Shown here: piece by piece, positions 54,578 through 62,237 of the stretch
Layout: each line of letters begins with the position of its first letter
How positions within the stretch are numbered: the first letter of the stretch is position 1
From: Rs1 sp029027825
Lineage (GTDB): Bacteria; Pseudomonadota; Gammaproteobacteria; Pseudomonadales; Balneatricaceae
Length of the DNA stretch: 64,000 nucleotides
Direction: 5' to 3'
Assembly: GCA_029027825.1 (NCBI GenBank)
Contig: CP093399.1
Coordinates: 124,001 to 188,000, forward strand
Program-made: the position numbers and the translations under genes
The notes under the pieces: generated by a model
What the model was told of the DNA's origin: nothing
The model's database searches: none
The model's input: the letters and a program-made list of their open reading frames with translations, nothing else

Positions 54578-54922
54578 GCGGCACTAGCGCTGGATAGTGA
54601 CAAAAGTTCTGTCACTATCTAAACGGCAGAAGATGGTTAGAATCTAGGGCCGCTTGAAAAATAAAAGCAAAAATAGGAATGATCAGCTGTTGGCTGATTA
54701 AGGTGGTTCCGGTCGTTGCAAGTGCTCTCGATATATTTTGCAGGACGATCACTGATAGCTGCCTTGCAAATGTTGGTGAATTTTACCGACAATATGCGAT
54801 GGGCAGGCGCAGGCTGCGCGGCTCCGAAAAAATTTACGGTTATCTACAATTCTCTGGCAAGTTCGACAGGTCCCTAGTATATAATATTCGCTTGTAACTA
54901 AATTTTAAAGAGCGTACATACT
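54578..54922. other. Non-coding gap with terminator and promoter-like sequence
   Basis: A 345-bp interval. It has a hairpin at 54593-54619 and a TATAAT box at 54880-54885, about 37 bp before the next gene. The region 54780-54860 is GC-richer than its surroundings, with no recognised gene. Confidence 0.45.
54593..54619 (+). terminator. Hairpin after the nuclease gene
   Basis: GATAGTGACA (54593-54602) pairs with TGTCACTATC (54610-54619) over a 7-base loop, 16 bp after the stop codon. No strong T-run follows. Confidence 0.6.
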
Positions 54923-55600
54923 ATGGATTTCACGGGCGTTTATAATAATAGCCTAACGGATATAAATCAGTGGCTCTCCCAAGACAGCTCCTCAGTGTTT
55001 ATTGAATACGCTTGGCTATTATCCGGTATTACAATCGTTTTTTTGTTCAGCTTGTGGAGTATTAACCGGACCATAAGCAAGTCCATCCTACATACATTGG
55101 CTCAGCAGCTAAAAGCAGCAGCGGACCAAGAGGAAAATTTAATAAGCGGTTTTTTACAAGCACTACAGTTGGAATCCAAAATTAATTTTTCCCGCTACCA
55201 GCATGATATAGGCTCGTTATTAGAAAATATCACTGAAAATGACGCCCTGTACCTTCGCTGTTCAATTGATAGCGAGAGTGCCCTCATCTATCGGTCCAAT
55301 ACCCACTTATTAGCGAAACTTAAAAATTCAGCGCTACGTTTGCAAGTAGTCAAAGCACACACACTTTTTCATAGCCTGCAGATCGTTTTACAAGATCATC
55401 AAAAGCAATACCATCAATTTTTGGAATTAGACAATCAAGCGCAAGTATCAGATAAACCGATAGAGTTAAATCGTGCTCAGCAAGAGTTTAATCGGCTGCA
55501 GTTACAAGCTAAGCAATTGCAAAAAGATCACTTACTGATGACGACGCAAATGCAGCAAATGATAAATATGTTACGTGCTTACCGAGTTTCTCAAAAATGA
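54923..55600 (+). CDS. Hypothetical membrane-anchored coiled-coil protein
   Basis: A 225-residue protein I do not recognise. A single transmembrane helix at about residues 28-47 (YAWLLSGITIVFLFSLW) follows a short polar N-terminus. The rest is predicted cytoplasmic and almost entirely helical. It includes a Gln/Leu-rich heptad region at about 140-215 (ELNRAQQEFNRLQLQAKQLQ) that should form a coiled coil. A TATAAT box at 54880 and AAAGAGCGTA upstream of the ATG support its expression. It stands alone between the nuclease and a convergent small gene. A structural or signalling scaffold role is only a guess. Confidence 0.65.
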   Translation: MDFTGVYNNSLTDINQWLSQDSSSVFIEYAWLLSGITIVFLFSLWSINRTISKSILHTLAQQLKAAADQEENLISGFLQALQLESKINFSRYQHDIGSLLENITENDALYLRCSIDSESALIYRSNTHLLAKLKNSALRLQVVKAHTLFHSLQIVLQDHQKQYHQFLELDNQAQVSDKPIELNRAQQEFNRLQLQAKQLQKDHLLMTTQMQQMINMLRAYRVSQK

Positions 55601-55711
55601 CGATCTCACTGATGCAGGACATAAGTCATAGCAGCACTGTAGATATGCAAGCTAACCCACAGTGAAAACTTAAAAGTGAACTGGATTTTTAAATCGGAAC
55701 TATTTGTGGCA

Positions 55712-56065
55712 TTAAACTACCAGTACGGCCAAAAAATAGATGCTCTTATCGACGTGCTGATGGTTAGCTAAGATACGAATCGTTAAGCCTCGGGCGGCTA
55801 AATCTTTATTGATGGTACTGTTAAACAATAGAGAGCGAAATTTTTTATAGCTAGGCGGTTCTTTGAGTTTTAAAAAAGAGAGTGTGAATGAATACAGCTC
55901 GGGTAGAGTGAACTGCCATTGTCGATTGACGACTGCTGAGCTAGAGTGCTTTCGCAACTGTTGAATCAGCTTTTGATCATTTTTTGAAAAAAGCACAAAA
56001 AGCTCAGTGATCTGGTCTGCATTTAACATCAAACAGCAGCAGAATCGGTGGATTGAGGACTGCAC
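55712..56065 (-). CDS. Small hypothetical protein
   Basis: A 117-residue protein, unrecognised. The sequence NADQITELFVLFSKNDQKLI near the N-terminus and PPSYKKFRSLLFNSTINKDL in the middle suggest a compact, mostly helical cytoplasmic protein. The longest frame starts at a GTG without a ribosome-binding site; an ATG 12 codons later (MLNADQ) is about as plausible. It precedes no clear operon partner (cbtA is 140 bp away on the same strand, upstream). Low certainty as a gene. Confidence 0.5.
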   Translation of the reverse strand: MQSSIHRFCCCLMLNADQITELFVLFSKNDQKLIQQLRKHSSSAVVNRQWQFTLPELYSFTLSFLKLKEPPSYKKFRSLLFNSTINKDLAARGLTIRILANHQHVDKSIYFLAVLVV

Positions 56066-56205
56066 TTAACTAAAAATATTGATTTTACAGAGCTAATAGC
56101 AAACATTACCTTAAACTATGCTCGCTGCTAAACGGTTAAAATTCGATTGTAAAATCAATATTTAGCTTCCCTTATTCTACTTTTCATTCACTGATGTATA
56201 GTTGA

Positions 56206-56940
56206 TTAAACTGAATGAGTAAAAAATCTTTTTAGACTAAAGCCGGACAGTGCGCCCATCATGATAAATAAGATCAACATGCCGACAGCAGTCATCAGAT
56301 AAAACTCGCTGGTCAATTCTAACAGGTGCTGGATAGCTACAGGATCAGAGTTAGCAAACCCAGGCTCGCTAGCTAAAGGTGCGCCGATAAGATGTGGCAA
56401 AGCGATGACAAGGACGCCTGCAAGCTTAAATTTGTTCGCTGTATAATAGAGAATCGCAATACCTACCGCACTGGAAATAGCGCAAAAGAGCCACCAAATT
56501 TGACGGTGTTCAAGCTCTGCAGCATTGGTGCCAGGGACTTCTGGGTGTAATCCGAGCAGTGCTGGAGCGATAAAGATGCAAAACATAGCCACTATCCCCC
56601 AAGCAACCCCACGCACGGCATTCAATTTAGGCTTGACTGATTTTTGATTGTGCAGAGCCATCAAAGAAATCATAATCAGTGCGAGGGCGAAGGCGATCGT
56701 AATATTTGCAGCTAAGGTGGAAATGATGCGAGGCATACCATCTTCTGGTGACCATGCCTCACCATGTGCGTGACCTGTGGTTACTGCTGCATGATGATGA
56801 GCGACCGTCGGTTCTGTTACTTCATAGGCTTCAGCTGCATAGATGATCGGATTGATTTGTAGTTGTTGGAAAAGCCCGTAGCTCAGGCCTGAAATGATAC
56901 CGACCATCAAAGCCGATAATATTAGATTGCGCAAAGTCAT
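56206..56940 (-). CDS. cbtA: CbtA-family cobalt transporter subunit
   Basis: A 244-residue inner-membrane protein with about six transmembrane helices. The opening TLRNLILSALMVGIISGLSY, the His-rich extracytoplasmic loop VAHHHAAVTTGHAHGEAW (about 46-63), and the conserved stretch VRGVAWGIVAMFCIFIAPAL followed by EVPGTNAAELEHRQIWW are CbtA hallmarks. The histidines are probable metal ligands. CbtA with CbtB is proposed to import cobalt for cobalamin synthesis. It follows cbtB by 155 bp and is under the same cobalamin riboswitch. Its coupling partner in the membrane is unknown. Confidence 0.93.
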   Translation of the reverse strand: MTLRNLILSALMVGIISGLSYGLFQQLQINPIIYAAEAYEVTEPTVAHHHAAVTTGHAHGEAWSPEDGMPRIISTLAANITIAFALALIMISLMALHNQKSVKPKLNAVRGVAWGIVAMFCIFIAPALLGLHPEVPGTNAAELEHRQIWWLFCAISSAVGIAILYYTANKFKLAGVLVIALPHLIGAPLASEPGFANSDPVAIQHLLELTSEFYLMTAVGMLILFIMMGALSGFSLKRFFTHSV

Positions 56941-57095
56941 TGTTTTGTTCCATGGAAAAAATTGAATTGATCATGAATGCTTGAAATTTAGACGTCTCAA
57001 AGCCACTCAATATAGGAGCTGTTGAGTGAATGTTGTCCACGGTAAGTTTGCTGTAGAACTTAAATTAATAGCAGGCCGCGGTAGATAGCTAAATT

Positions 57096-57281
57096 TTAAT
57101 GGCAGGGAAACGCAAAGGCGTGACGGGCATCATGAGCGGCATTGTGTACAAGTTCCATAGGAGCGAAGCCAACAAATAGAACTAATGCAACGCCTATTCC
57201 AAGGGCGACAAGGATTTGCTTAGTATTTGAAACAGCAAAGCTTGCTGTTTGACTAGGGGTAGATGATTGAACATTTTGCAT
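57096..57281 (-). CDS. cbtB: CbtB-family cobalt transporter subunit
   Basis: A 61-residue single-helix membrane protein. The transmembrane stretch (about residues 24-43, ILVALGIGVALVLFVGFAPM) is followed by the CbtB signature ELVHNAAHDARHAFAFPCH at the C-terminus, with three His and a Cys available for metal binding. GGAGAAAATC supplies the ribosome-binding site. It lies directly downstream of the cobalamin riboswitch and 155 bp before cbtA. CbtB is always found with CbtA in published comparisons. Confidence 0.93.
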   Translation of the reverse strand: MQNVQSSTPSQTASFAVSNTKQILVALGIGVALVLFVGFAPMELVHNAAHDARHAFAFPCH

Positions 57282-57292
57282 GATTTTCTCCA

Positions 57293-57310
57293 GTACACAT
57301 CCCCGTGTAC
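57293..57310 (-). promoter_or_regulatory. Hairpin beside the cbtB ribosome-binding site
   Basis: In the cbtB leader RNA, GUACAC pairs with GUGUAC around a GGGGAU loop, immediately before UGGAGAAAAUCAUG. It is close enough to affect access of ribosomes to the GGAG and may be part of the expression platform of the riboswitch. Confidence 0.5.
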
Positions 57311-57344
57311 AGACAGTAGTTAGGTTAAAATTTGCTATTTTACA

Positions 57345-57500
57345 AAATACAGGCTGTGGCTGGTTCCGGGCTCGTGTTCTAAATACCTAATGTAATGTTT
57401 GACCTTATTACTAGGTGAACCATACCGTTGCGGGGGCAGCGAAGGCAACATCGAAAAATCGATAGTCTCACTTCCCATTTAACCTTTTAGTACCTTTCAG
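57345..57500 (-). ncRNA. Cobalamin riboswitch upstream of cbtBA
   Basis: On the minus strand the conserved cobalamin-aptamer blocks appear in order: AAATGGGAAGTGAGA, then GCTGCCCCCGCAACGGTA (57423-57441 region, the most conserved core), then GAGCCCGGAACCAGCC near the 3' end. Order and spacing fit the AdoCbl-type aptamer. Bound cobalamin normally lowers expression of the downstream genes, here the cobalt transporter cbtBA, which closes a feedback loop. Confidence 0.9.
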
Positions 57501-57680
57501 CATACTGAAATCGATTAAAAACTAAACTGAATTTGAGATTGTTTAGTAAAGGATATTGCTGACTAACTCCTTTGGCACCACAGCCTATAGATTAGCAGAA
57601 CTGTCAGTGTAGGTGAATGAGAAAAATGATAAATAATACCCTTTGTCTCACTAAGATCATTCACTGTCGGTTTCGTTTCA

Positions 57681-57750
57681 CCTGAATACGTGCCTTAGGA
57701 GTGGATGCAGAGCTTATGTTAAACTTTTGCATTGCATTGCGGAATTCAGG
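57681..57750. mobile_element. Family-2 MITE-like element overlapping the lysE-like stop
   Basis: A 70-bp copy from CCTGAATACGTGCCTTAGGA to GGAATTCAGG. Its right end overlaps the last codons of the LysE-family gene by five bases. The flanks do not match. The TAG stop of that gene is thus read inside or at the edge of the element. Confidence 0.6.
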
Positions 57751-58366
57751 ACAAAGCTAGCCAGCAACCGACCAAAATTATTAAAGTCCCAGAAATACGA
57801 TTTAATAATTTAACATTGTGCTTGTTCATCAGCAGATGACGGAGTGCTTTCCCGCCAGATGCATACAGCATCATCGAACAGAACTCCAATAGTAAAATGA
57901 TAGCAATCATTACACTCAACTGTGGTGCTAATGGTTGATCGGCGATTAAGAAAGAGGGTAATAAGGTGACAAAAAAAGCCCAAGCTTTGGGGTTGGCGAT
58001 GGCGGTGACAAAGCCATTGAGCGCCAGCTGTGATCCGGCTTTTTTCGGTGTGGAGCCAGTTCCATCATCGAGTACTAGTTTACCTCTCGAACGGCACATT
58101 TGATAACCTAGCCACACTAAATAGGCGCCTCCGAGTAATTTTAAAACGATAAATGCCTCAGGGAGTTTTAGCAGCAGTGCAGCGACTCCTAATGCTGCTG
58201 CGCAGGCGACCAGGGCAACGCCTAGTAATTCCCCGCACATCATAAACATCGCTTTTTTTATCCCGACTGACATCCCCAAAGTAAGCGCTAATAACATGCA
58301 CATACCAGGAGTGATAGAGACGAAAAAGAAAGTAGGTACAAAAAGGTAAATCAAAGTTAATGACAT
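57746..58366 (-). CDS. LysE/RhtB-family amino-acid exporter
   Basis: A 206-residue inner-membrane protein with five to six transmembrane helices. The LysE/RhtB family motifs are present: the N-terminal FFFVSITPGMCMLLALTLGM, with the conserved Gly-Pro region, LKLLGGAYLVWLGYQMCRS (about 74-92) and the proline-containing NPKAWAFFVTLLPSF (about 123-137). These proteins export basic or small amino acids or homoserine lactones; the substrate is not known. Its stop codon overlaps a family-2 element by five bases, so the last residues may have been altered by that insertion. Confidence 0.92.
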   Translation of the reverse strand: MSLTLIYLFVPTFFFVSITPGMCMLLALTLGMSVGIKKAMFMMCGELLGVALVACAAALGVAALLLKLPEAFIVLKLLGGAYLVWLGYQMCRSRGKLVLDDGTGSTPKKAGSQLALNGFVTAIANPKAWAFFVTLLPSFLIADQPLAPQLSVMIAIILLLEFCSMMLYASGGKALRHLLMNKHNVKLLNRISGTLIILVGCWLALS

Positions 58367-58488
58367 AAAGTTACTTCTAGGGCGATGAAATTTAGCTTAA
58401 GGAGCTTAACTGAACAGACTTGAGCTCAGTAGTTTAGTCTATTTACGGTCAGCTTCTTAGGACTAGTCTCGCTTGATTTAATGAGTGT

Positions 58489-59352
58489 TTACAGAGGATT
58501 CATAGCTAATAGTTGTTCGAAGCTAGGAAATTCTTGTTTATCTTCACGTTGCAGCCAATTGTATTCAGGGTACTTGGCTTGACCTTCAATAATATGTAAG
58601 GTGTAAGCATGTCGGGTTTTCTCTGATCTATTGGCTTTTGAAAAGTGCGGAAATCGACCATCAAACATGATTAAAGTACCGGCCTTTACTGGTAGAGGTA
58701 CAAAGTCTTGCTGTTGATATTGATTGTCAGCAAACTGTTGAAACTCTACACCTATACCATTTTTTTTACGCTTCATGATTTTTTCAAGTGGGGCTTTCTG
58801 GCCACCAGGCATACCCCATAAACAGCCATTTTCGAGTGTAGCATCTTCTAGTGCGAACCAAAAACCAACCACGCTCATCGGTTCGGTATAGAGGAAGGTA
58901 GAATCTTGGTGAATATCGACAACCCCTCCGATACGGGGCTGTTTAAAAATATACATGCTCTGTAGTAATCGAGGATCTTTAAATCCTATTTGTCGACAAA
59001 TATTTTGGATCTTCTGGTCAGTGCTGAAATGTCGAAAAGTAGCATCGTATTGGTGCATAGCATGACCGAGTTTATTAATGGCGAGGTCTTTATCGACGGT
59101 GATGTCGCCTTTCTCGTCAATGGCTTCCTCTTCGAAAAAACAGCGAATCTTGTCTCCCGAGCTTAAAAAATAATCATCGGCATTACGCTGTTGTTCACGG
59201 GTGCTGAAAATTGAGATATCGGCGGCTGAAAATTGATTGACGATTTGCTTCGCTCTCTGTCGTAACAGCTGGCACTGGGCTAAATCTTTAAAATTTTCAA
59301 TCACACAATAACCGTGATTATGATAACTATTTAGCTGATCATCATTTAACAT
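58489..59352 (-). CDS. Phytanoyl-CoA dioxygenase (PhyH) family protein
   Basis: A roughly 287-residue Fe(II)/2-oxoglutarate oxygenase. The metal triad is visible as His148-X-Asp150 in VVDIHQDSTFLY and His236 in RFPHFSKANRSEK. The likely 2-oxoglutarate Arg is Arg247 (KTRHAYTLHII). It resembles the PHYHD1-like branch. The substrate is unknown. I start it at MLNDDQLNSY because the family begins there; the frame stays open for 24 codons upstream with a hydrophobic but unfamiliar sequence. It is not clearly in an operon. A family-1 element lies 158 bp upstream of this start. Confidence 0.9.
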   Translation of the reverse strand: MLNDDQLNSYHNHGYCVIENFKDLAQCQLLRQRAKQIVNQFSAADISIFSTREQQRNADDYFLSSGDKIRCFFEEEAIDEKGDITVDKDLAINKLGHAMHQYDATFRHFSTDQKIQNICRQIGFKDPRLLQSMYIFKQPRIGGVVDIHQDSTFLYTEPMSVVGFWFALEDATLENGCLWGMPGGQKAPLEKIMKRKKNGIGVEFQQFADNQYQQQDFVPLPVKAGTLIMFDGRFPHFSKANRSEKTRHAYTLHIIEGQAKYPEYNWLQREDKQEFPSFEQLLAMNPL

Positions 59353-59913
59353 ATTAATACCCAATACAAGTTTGATAACACGACAGATTAGAGTAGTAAT
59401 AAGGTAATAGTAACCTTGAGTCAAATAGTTATTTGATTAATCAATATTTTCAGTTAGCTGTGTACTGAAACAGTAGTTTTATGGTTTTGCAGTTGATATT
59501 CATCTATAAGAGACCTCTGCATAACGTTGCGCGTGAAGGTAAAACAAGGCAAAAACCGGCGAGATAGCGGAGTTAGTATGCCCCTCACTTTGGGTTCAGT
59601 GTGCGCTTCTTTATAGGTGTTACTGGTGTAAAAGGGCATATTGAACTGGTTTTTAACGCCGTATTACCGAGCGCAGTTATCATACACTTTGGGTAAGTTA
59701 TGCAGAGGTTTTTATAAAATACTTAGTCACTAAATTAAGCTACTGGAGCTGCAAAGTGTGCGAGAATTCACGTTAAATTTATTCCGCTGGTGCCGCTAAT
59801 ATTTTATTCGCTGCAGTTAATGATAGATGACGCTGGATTCAGGCAATAAGTTGGCATAATCAGTTAACCCCTAGCTCCCAGCGAGTGAAAAGGTCCAATA
59901 TGAGCAGGTTGAA
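59353..59913. other. Non-coding gap with a family-1 element
   Basis: A 561-bp gap containing the family-1 element at 59510-59712. GGATTCAGG at about 59830 could be the tail of a lost family-2 copy. The rest shows no gene. Confidence 0.5.
59510..59712 (-). mobile_element. Family-1 MITE-like element, full length, reverse orientation
   Basis: A 203-bp copy from GAGACCTCTGCATAACGTTG to GTTATGCAGAGGTTTT. It is flanked by exact 5-bp repeats TATAA (59505-59509, 59713-59717). Its length equals that of the 41260 copy, but it is inverted and has both optional segments. Confidence 0.88.
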
Positions 59914-61455
59914 CTATTGGAACGTGGTGCTTAATTCGATGATTAATTTAGTTTTGTCTCGAATAGCATCTCCATTTTTCTTAACTACGCTAGAGAGCTG
60001 GGTGTTTTGTTGGGATATATTATCGATCTCTTGTAAGCTATGGGTAAATTGATTAGCCACTGTACGCTGCTGTTCAGTGGTTGAGCTTATCGACAAGGTC
60101 ATACTGCTAACTTGACTCATCAGCTCGGTAATGTTGCTGATGGAATCGCGAGTAAGGCGACTTTCTCTGGAGCAGTCGTCCGCCTGTGATTGACTTATTT
60201 TCATCATATTACTGAAGTTGCCTAGTACTTCTTGTAACTGCGTAATTGAACTTTGGATGTTGCTGGCCGCTTGCTGGGTTCGCTTTGACAGGTTCCTAAC
60301 TTCATCGGCAACCACTGCGAAGCCTCGACCTTGCTCTCCTGCCCTAGCGGCTTCAATAGCGGCGTTAAGAGCAAGTAAGTTGGTTTGCGAGGCAATGCCG
60401 TTAATCTCTTCCATCGTTTGATTGATGTGGTTGGCATTTTCTATCATCCCCATCGCTGTGTTCGACGCGCTCCCGACGTTTTCAGCCAAATCTGAAGTTT
60501 TTTGTTGGGTGATCTCTATCACCGATGTTGCATTTTGACACTCAGCGTAAACGCTTTCTACCTTGTGGTGGGTCTCAACTGTATTGTGGTTAACGGTGCT
60601 AATACTCTCGTTTAATTCATTTAAAGAGAGTAATAAGTTGGTTAAATGCTGTTTTTCGTTCTTCAGCCCCTGTCGTGACTGTTGTGCTGATTCATCTAAT
60701 GATTCCGATATGTCTGACAACTGGTAGCCAATATCTAGGCCTCTGCCTAGTACGGTAGAGATTCTGGACTGTAATAATTGACTCTGGTATTTGATAATCG
60801 CGGTATAGCCTTTGCCGGAAATGATTAGCCGTGTCGGGCTGTCTATTTTGGCGGCCAATTTTTTTGCATAGCGTGGGAAAGTCAGTAGCTCCTCTGAAAA
60901 AATGGCAAAGATGCTGGCGATAAAGATGAGTTGGATGATGATGCTTGCTTCGACGCGACTAAAATATAATTGGCAACCAATAGAGATGCTGAAAGACATG
61001 AGTGTAAGTAGGTATTTTAATCTGGAGTTAGCATGAAAATCGAAGACTTTTTTTCTTTGGTGTAGACCGGCATACAATGCTTGCGCTGCCTGTTTGTGCT
61101 GGCTACATGGTTTTGTTCTAACTGATTGATAACCAATAATTATATTGTTTTCGTAGAGCGGGGTTACATATGCGTCTACCCAGTAGTAGCCTCCTTGTTT
61201 GCAGCGGTTTTTGACTAGGCCGCGCCATGCAGAATCGCTTTTCAGTTTACTCCACAAATCAGCGAAAGCGGCTTTTGGCATGTCTTTATGCCGAACAATA
61301 TTGTGATCTTCGCCTAGGAGTTCCTCCCTCGTAAATCCACTTATTTCACAAAAATAGTCATTAACGTACAAAATTTTACCTTGTAAGTCAGTGATAGAGA
61401 CTAATTGCTGGTCGCTTGGGAAGTGAATTTCATGAGTTGAAGAATTAGTCATCAT
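59914..61455 (-). CDS. PAS-containing methyl-accepting chemotaxis protein (Aer-like)
   Basis: A roughly 513-residue receptor. The N-terminal PAS domain (about 15-115: LVSITDLQGKILYVNDYFCE, VRHKDMPKAAFADLW, GGYYWVDAYVTPLYE) closely resembles the FAD-binding PAS of Aer. Two hydrophobic helices lie at about 150-170 and 175-195 without a large periplasmic loop. The signalling hairpin tip NLLALNAAIEAARAGEQGRG is near residue 365, followed by FAVVADEVRNLSKRTQQAA. I start it at the ATG preceded by GGAGGCAAAAT. An energy- or redox-taxis role is likely, but cofactor binding cannot be read from sequence. Confidence 0.93.
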   Translation of the reverse strand: MMTNSSTHEIHFPSDQQLVSITDLQGKILYVNDYFCEISGFTREELLGEDHNIVRHKDMPKAAFADLWSKLKSDSAWRGLVKNRCKQGGYYWVDAYVTPLYENNIIIGYQSVRTKPCSQHKQAAQALYAGLHQRKKVFDFHANSRLKYLLTLMSFSISIGCQLYFSRVEASIIIQLIFIASIFAIFSEELLTFPRYAKKLAAKIDSPTRLIISGKGYTAIIKYQSQLLQSRISTVLGRGLDIGYQLSDISESLDESAQQSRQGLKNEKQHLTNLLLSLNELNESISTVNHNTVETHHKVESVYAECQNATSVIEITQQKTSDLAENVGSASNTAMGMIENANHINQTMEEINGIASQTNLLALNAAIEAARAGEQGRGFAVVADEVRNLSKRTQQAASNIQSSITQLQEVLGNFSNMMKISQSQADDCSRESRLTRDSISNITELMSQVSSMTLSISSTTEQQRTVANQFTHSLQEIDNISQQNTQLSSVVKKNGDAIRDKTKLIIELSTTFQ

Positions 61456-61736
61456 ATTTTGCCTCCATAGCAATCTGCAGGGCGGTCTTTTGAGTGCTAA
61501 AAATATTAACAGTTTTGTAAGTATGTAAGCTAGGAATGTTGGCTTTGTTTATGTTACGTTCATCAAAAATAATAAAAATGCTTAGAGCTAAAAAAGGTCA
61601 GTCGCTCAAGTTGGAATAGGTTATTTGAGTGGTTTGTCAGTTTCTTTTGAAAGGTGAAAATAATACTTTAGAGTGGGCTGTTTAAATATGATATAGACAG
61701 AATTTATAATGATTGTTAGTTCCAAATTAACTTATG

Positions 61737-61895
61737 CCTGAATCCGTGACTTCAAAGTGAATACAGAGTGTAAGATATTGGCTCTACAGTGGAATTGAAA
61801 AATCTTAGCGGCACCCATAGGCTCAGCGGGTATTTTTCTAACCACTGTAGAATCAAGAGCTTGTGCTATGTTGTGCAGTGAAGTCACTGATTTAG
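61737..61895. mobile_element. Family-2 MITE-like element, long form
   Basis: A 159-bp copy from CCTGAATCCGTGACTTCAAA to GAAGTCACTGATTTAGG. Its interior (AGATATTGGCTCTACAGTGG, then TTTTTCTAACCACTGTAGAA) is shared with the 1055 and 46128 copies. The flanks TTATG and TTATA match in four of five bases. Confidence 0.78.
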
Positions 61896-62036
61896 GTTAT
61901 AAAAATCATAACTGCGATTTAGCTTTCCTTGAGTTTAGCACTAGCTAGATCAATTTCTGGGTTTATGGTGTGCCCCTGAAAGTTTCTACTGAGTATGCCA
62001 AGCAATCGGTTGGTCCGTACGGCTTAAACCTGGACC

Positions 62037-62147
62037 CGCTAAATAAAAGCATCCCTGCATAAAACCCATGGCTTCAGTGGTTCTTTTGCTAATTGCCGTA
62101 CAGATTAGAGCTTGCGCTCTGTGGCGCTGTCAATTCATTGATTCAAG
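62037..62147. repeat. Family-2 repeat, right two-thirds
   Basis: CCGCTAAATAAAAGCATCCC through GAGCTTGCGCTCTGTGGCGC to TCATTGATTCAAG follows the right two-thirds of the long copy at 19912-20118 in order. The left end is missing or decayed. Confidence 0.6.
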
Positions 62148-62237
62148 TTAAAACTAGGGGTAATTAAAAGCTTCTAGATTGTAATTGAATCTACATTCTG
62201 TATGATAATGCTAATAATTCCTATTTAGATTAATATA

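Larger units (their letters stand above)
57282..57745. other. cbtBA leader region and adjoining spacer
   Basis: A 464-bp interval. It holds the cobalamin riboswitch (about 57345-57500), a short hairpin next to the cbtB ribosome-binding site, and most of a family-2 element (57681-57750). The promoter of cbtBA should lie between 57500 and 57680. Confidence 0.6.
61456..62237. other. Repeat-rich divergent gap
   Basis: A 782-bp interval between the Aer-like receptor and the DUF3450 gene. Two family-2 copies (61737-61895 and about 62037-62147) occupy about a third. The promoter of the DUF3450-ExbB operon should lie between 62148 and 62237 (TATGATAATGCTAAT). No gene was recognised. Confidence 0.55.

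Noticed and set aside
54679..54897. 72-residue plus-strand reading frame after the nuclease gene
   Set aside because: No ribosome-binding site and no recognisable pattern; it covers the promoter-like sequence of the next gene.
59454..59639. Minus-strand 61-residue reading frame
   Set aside because: It is made largely of the family-1 element at 59510-59712 and shares residues with the 9652 frame for that reason only.
8323..62147. CRISPR array interpretation of the recurring repeats
   Set aside because: The repeats are scattered singly between genes, are themselves inverted and variable in length, and have no regular spacers or cas genes.
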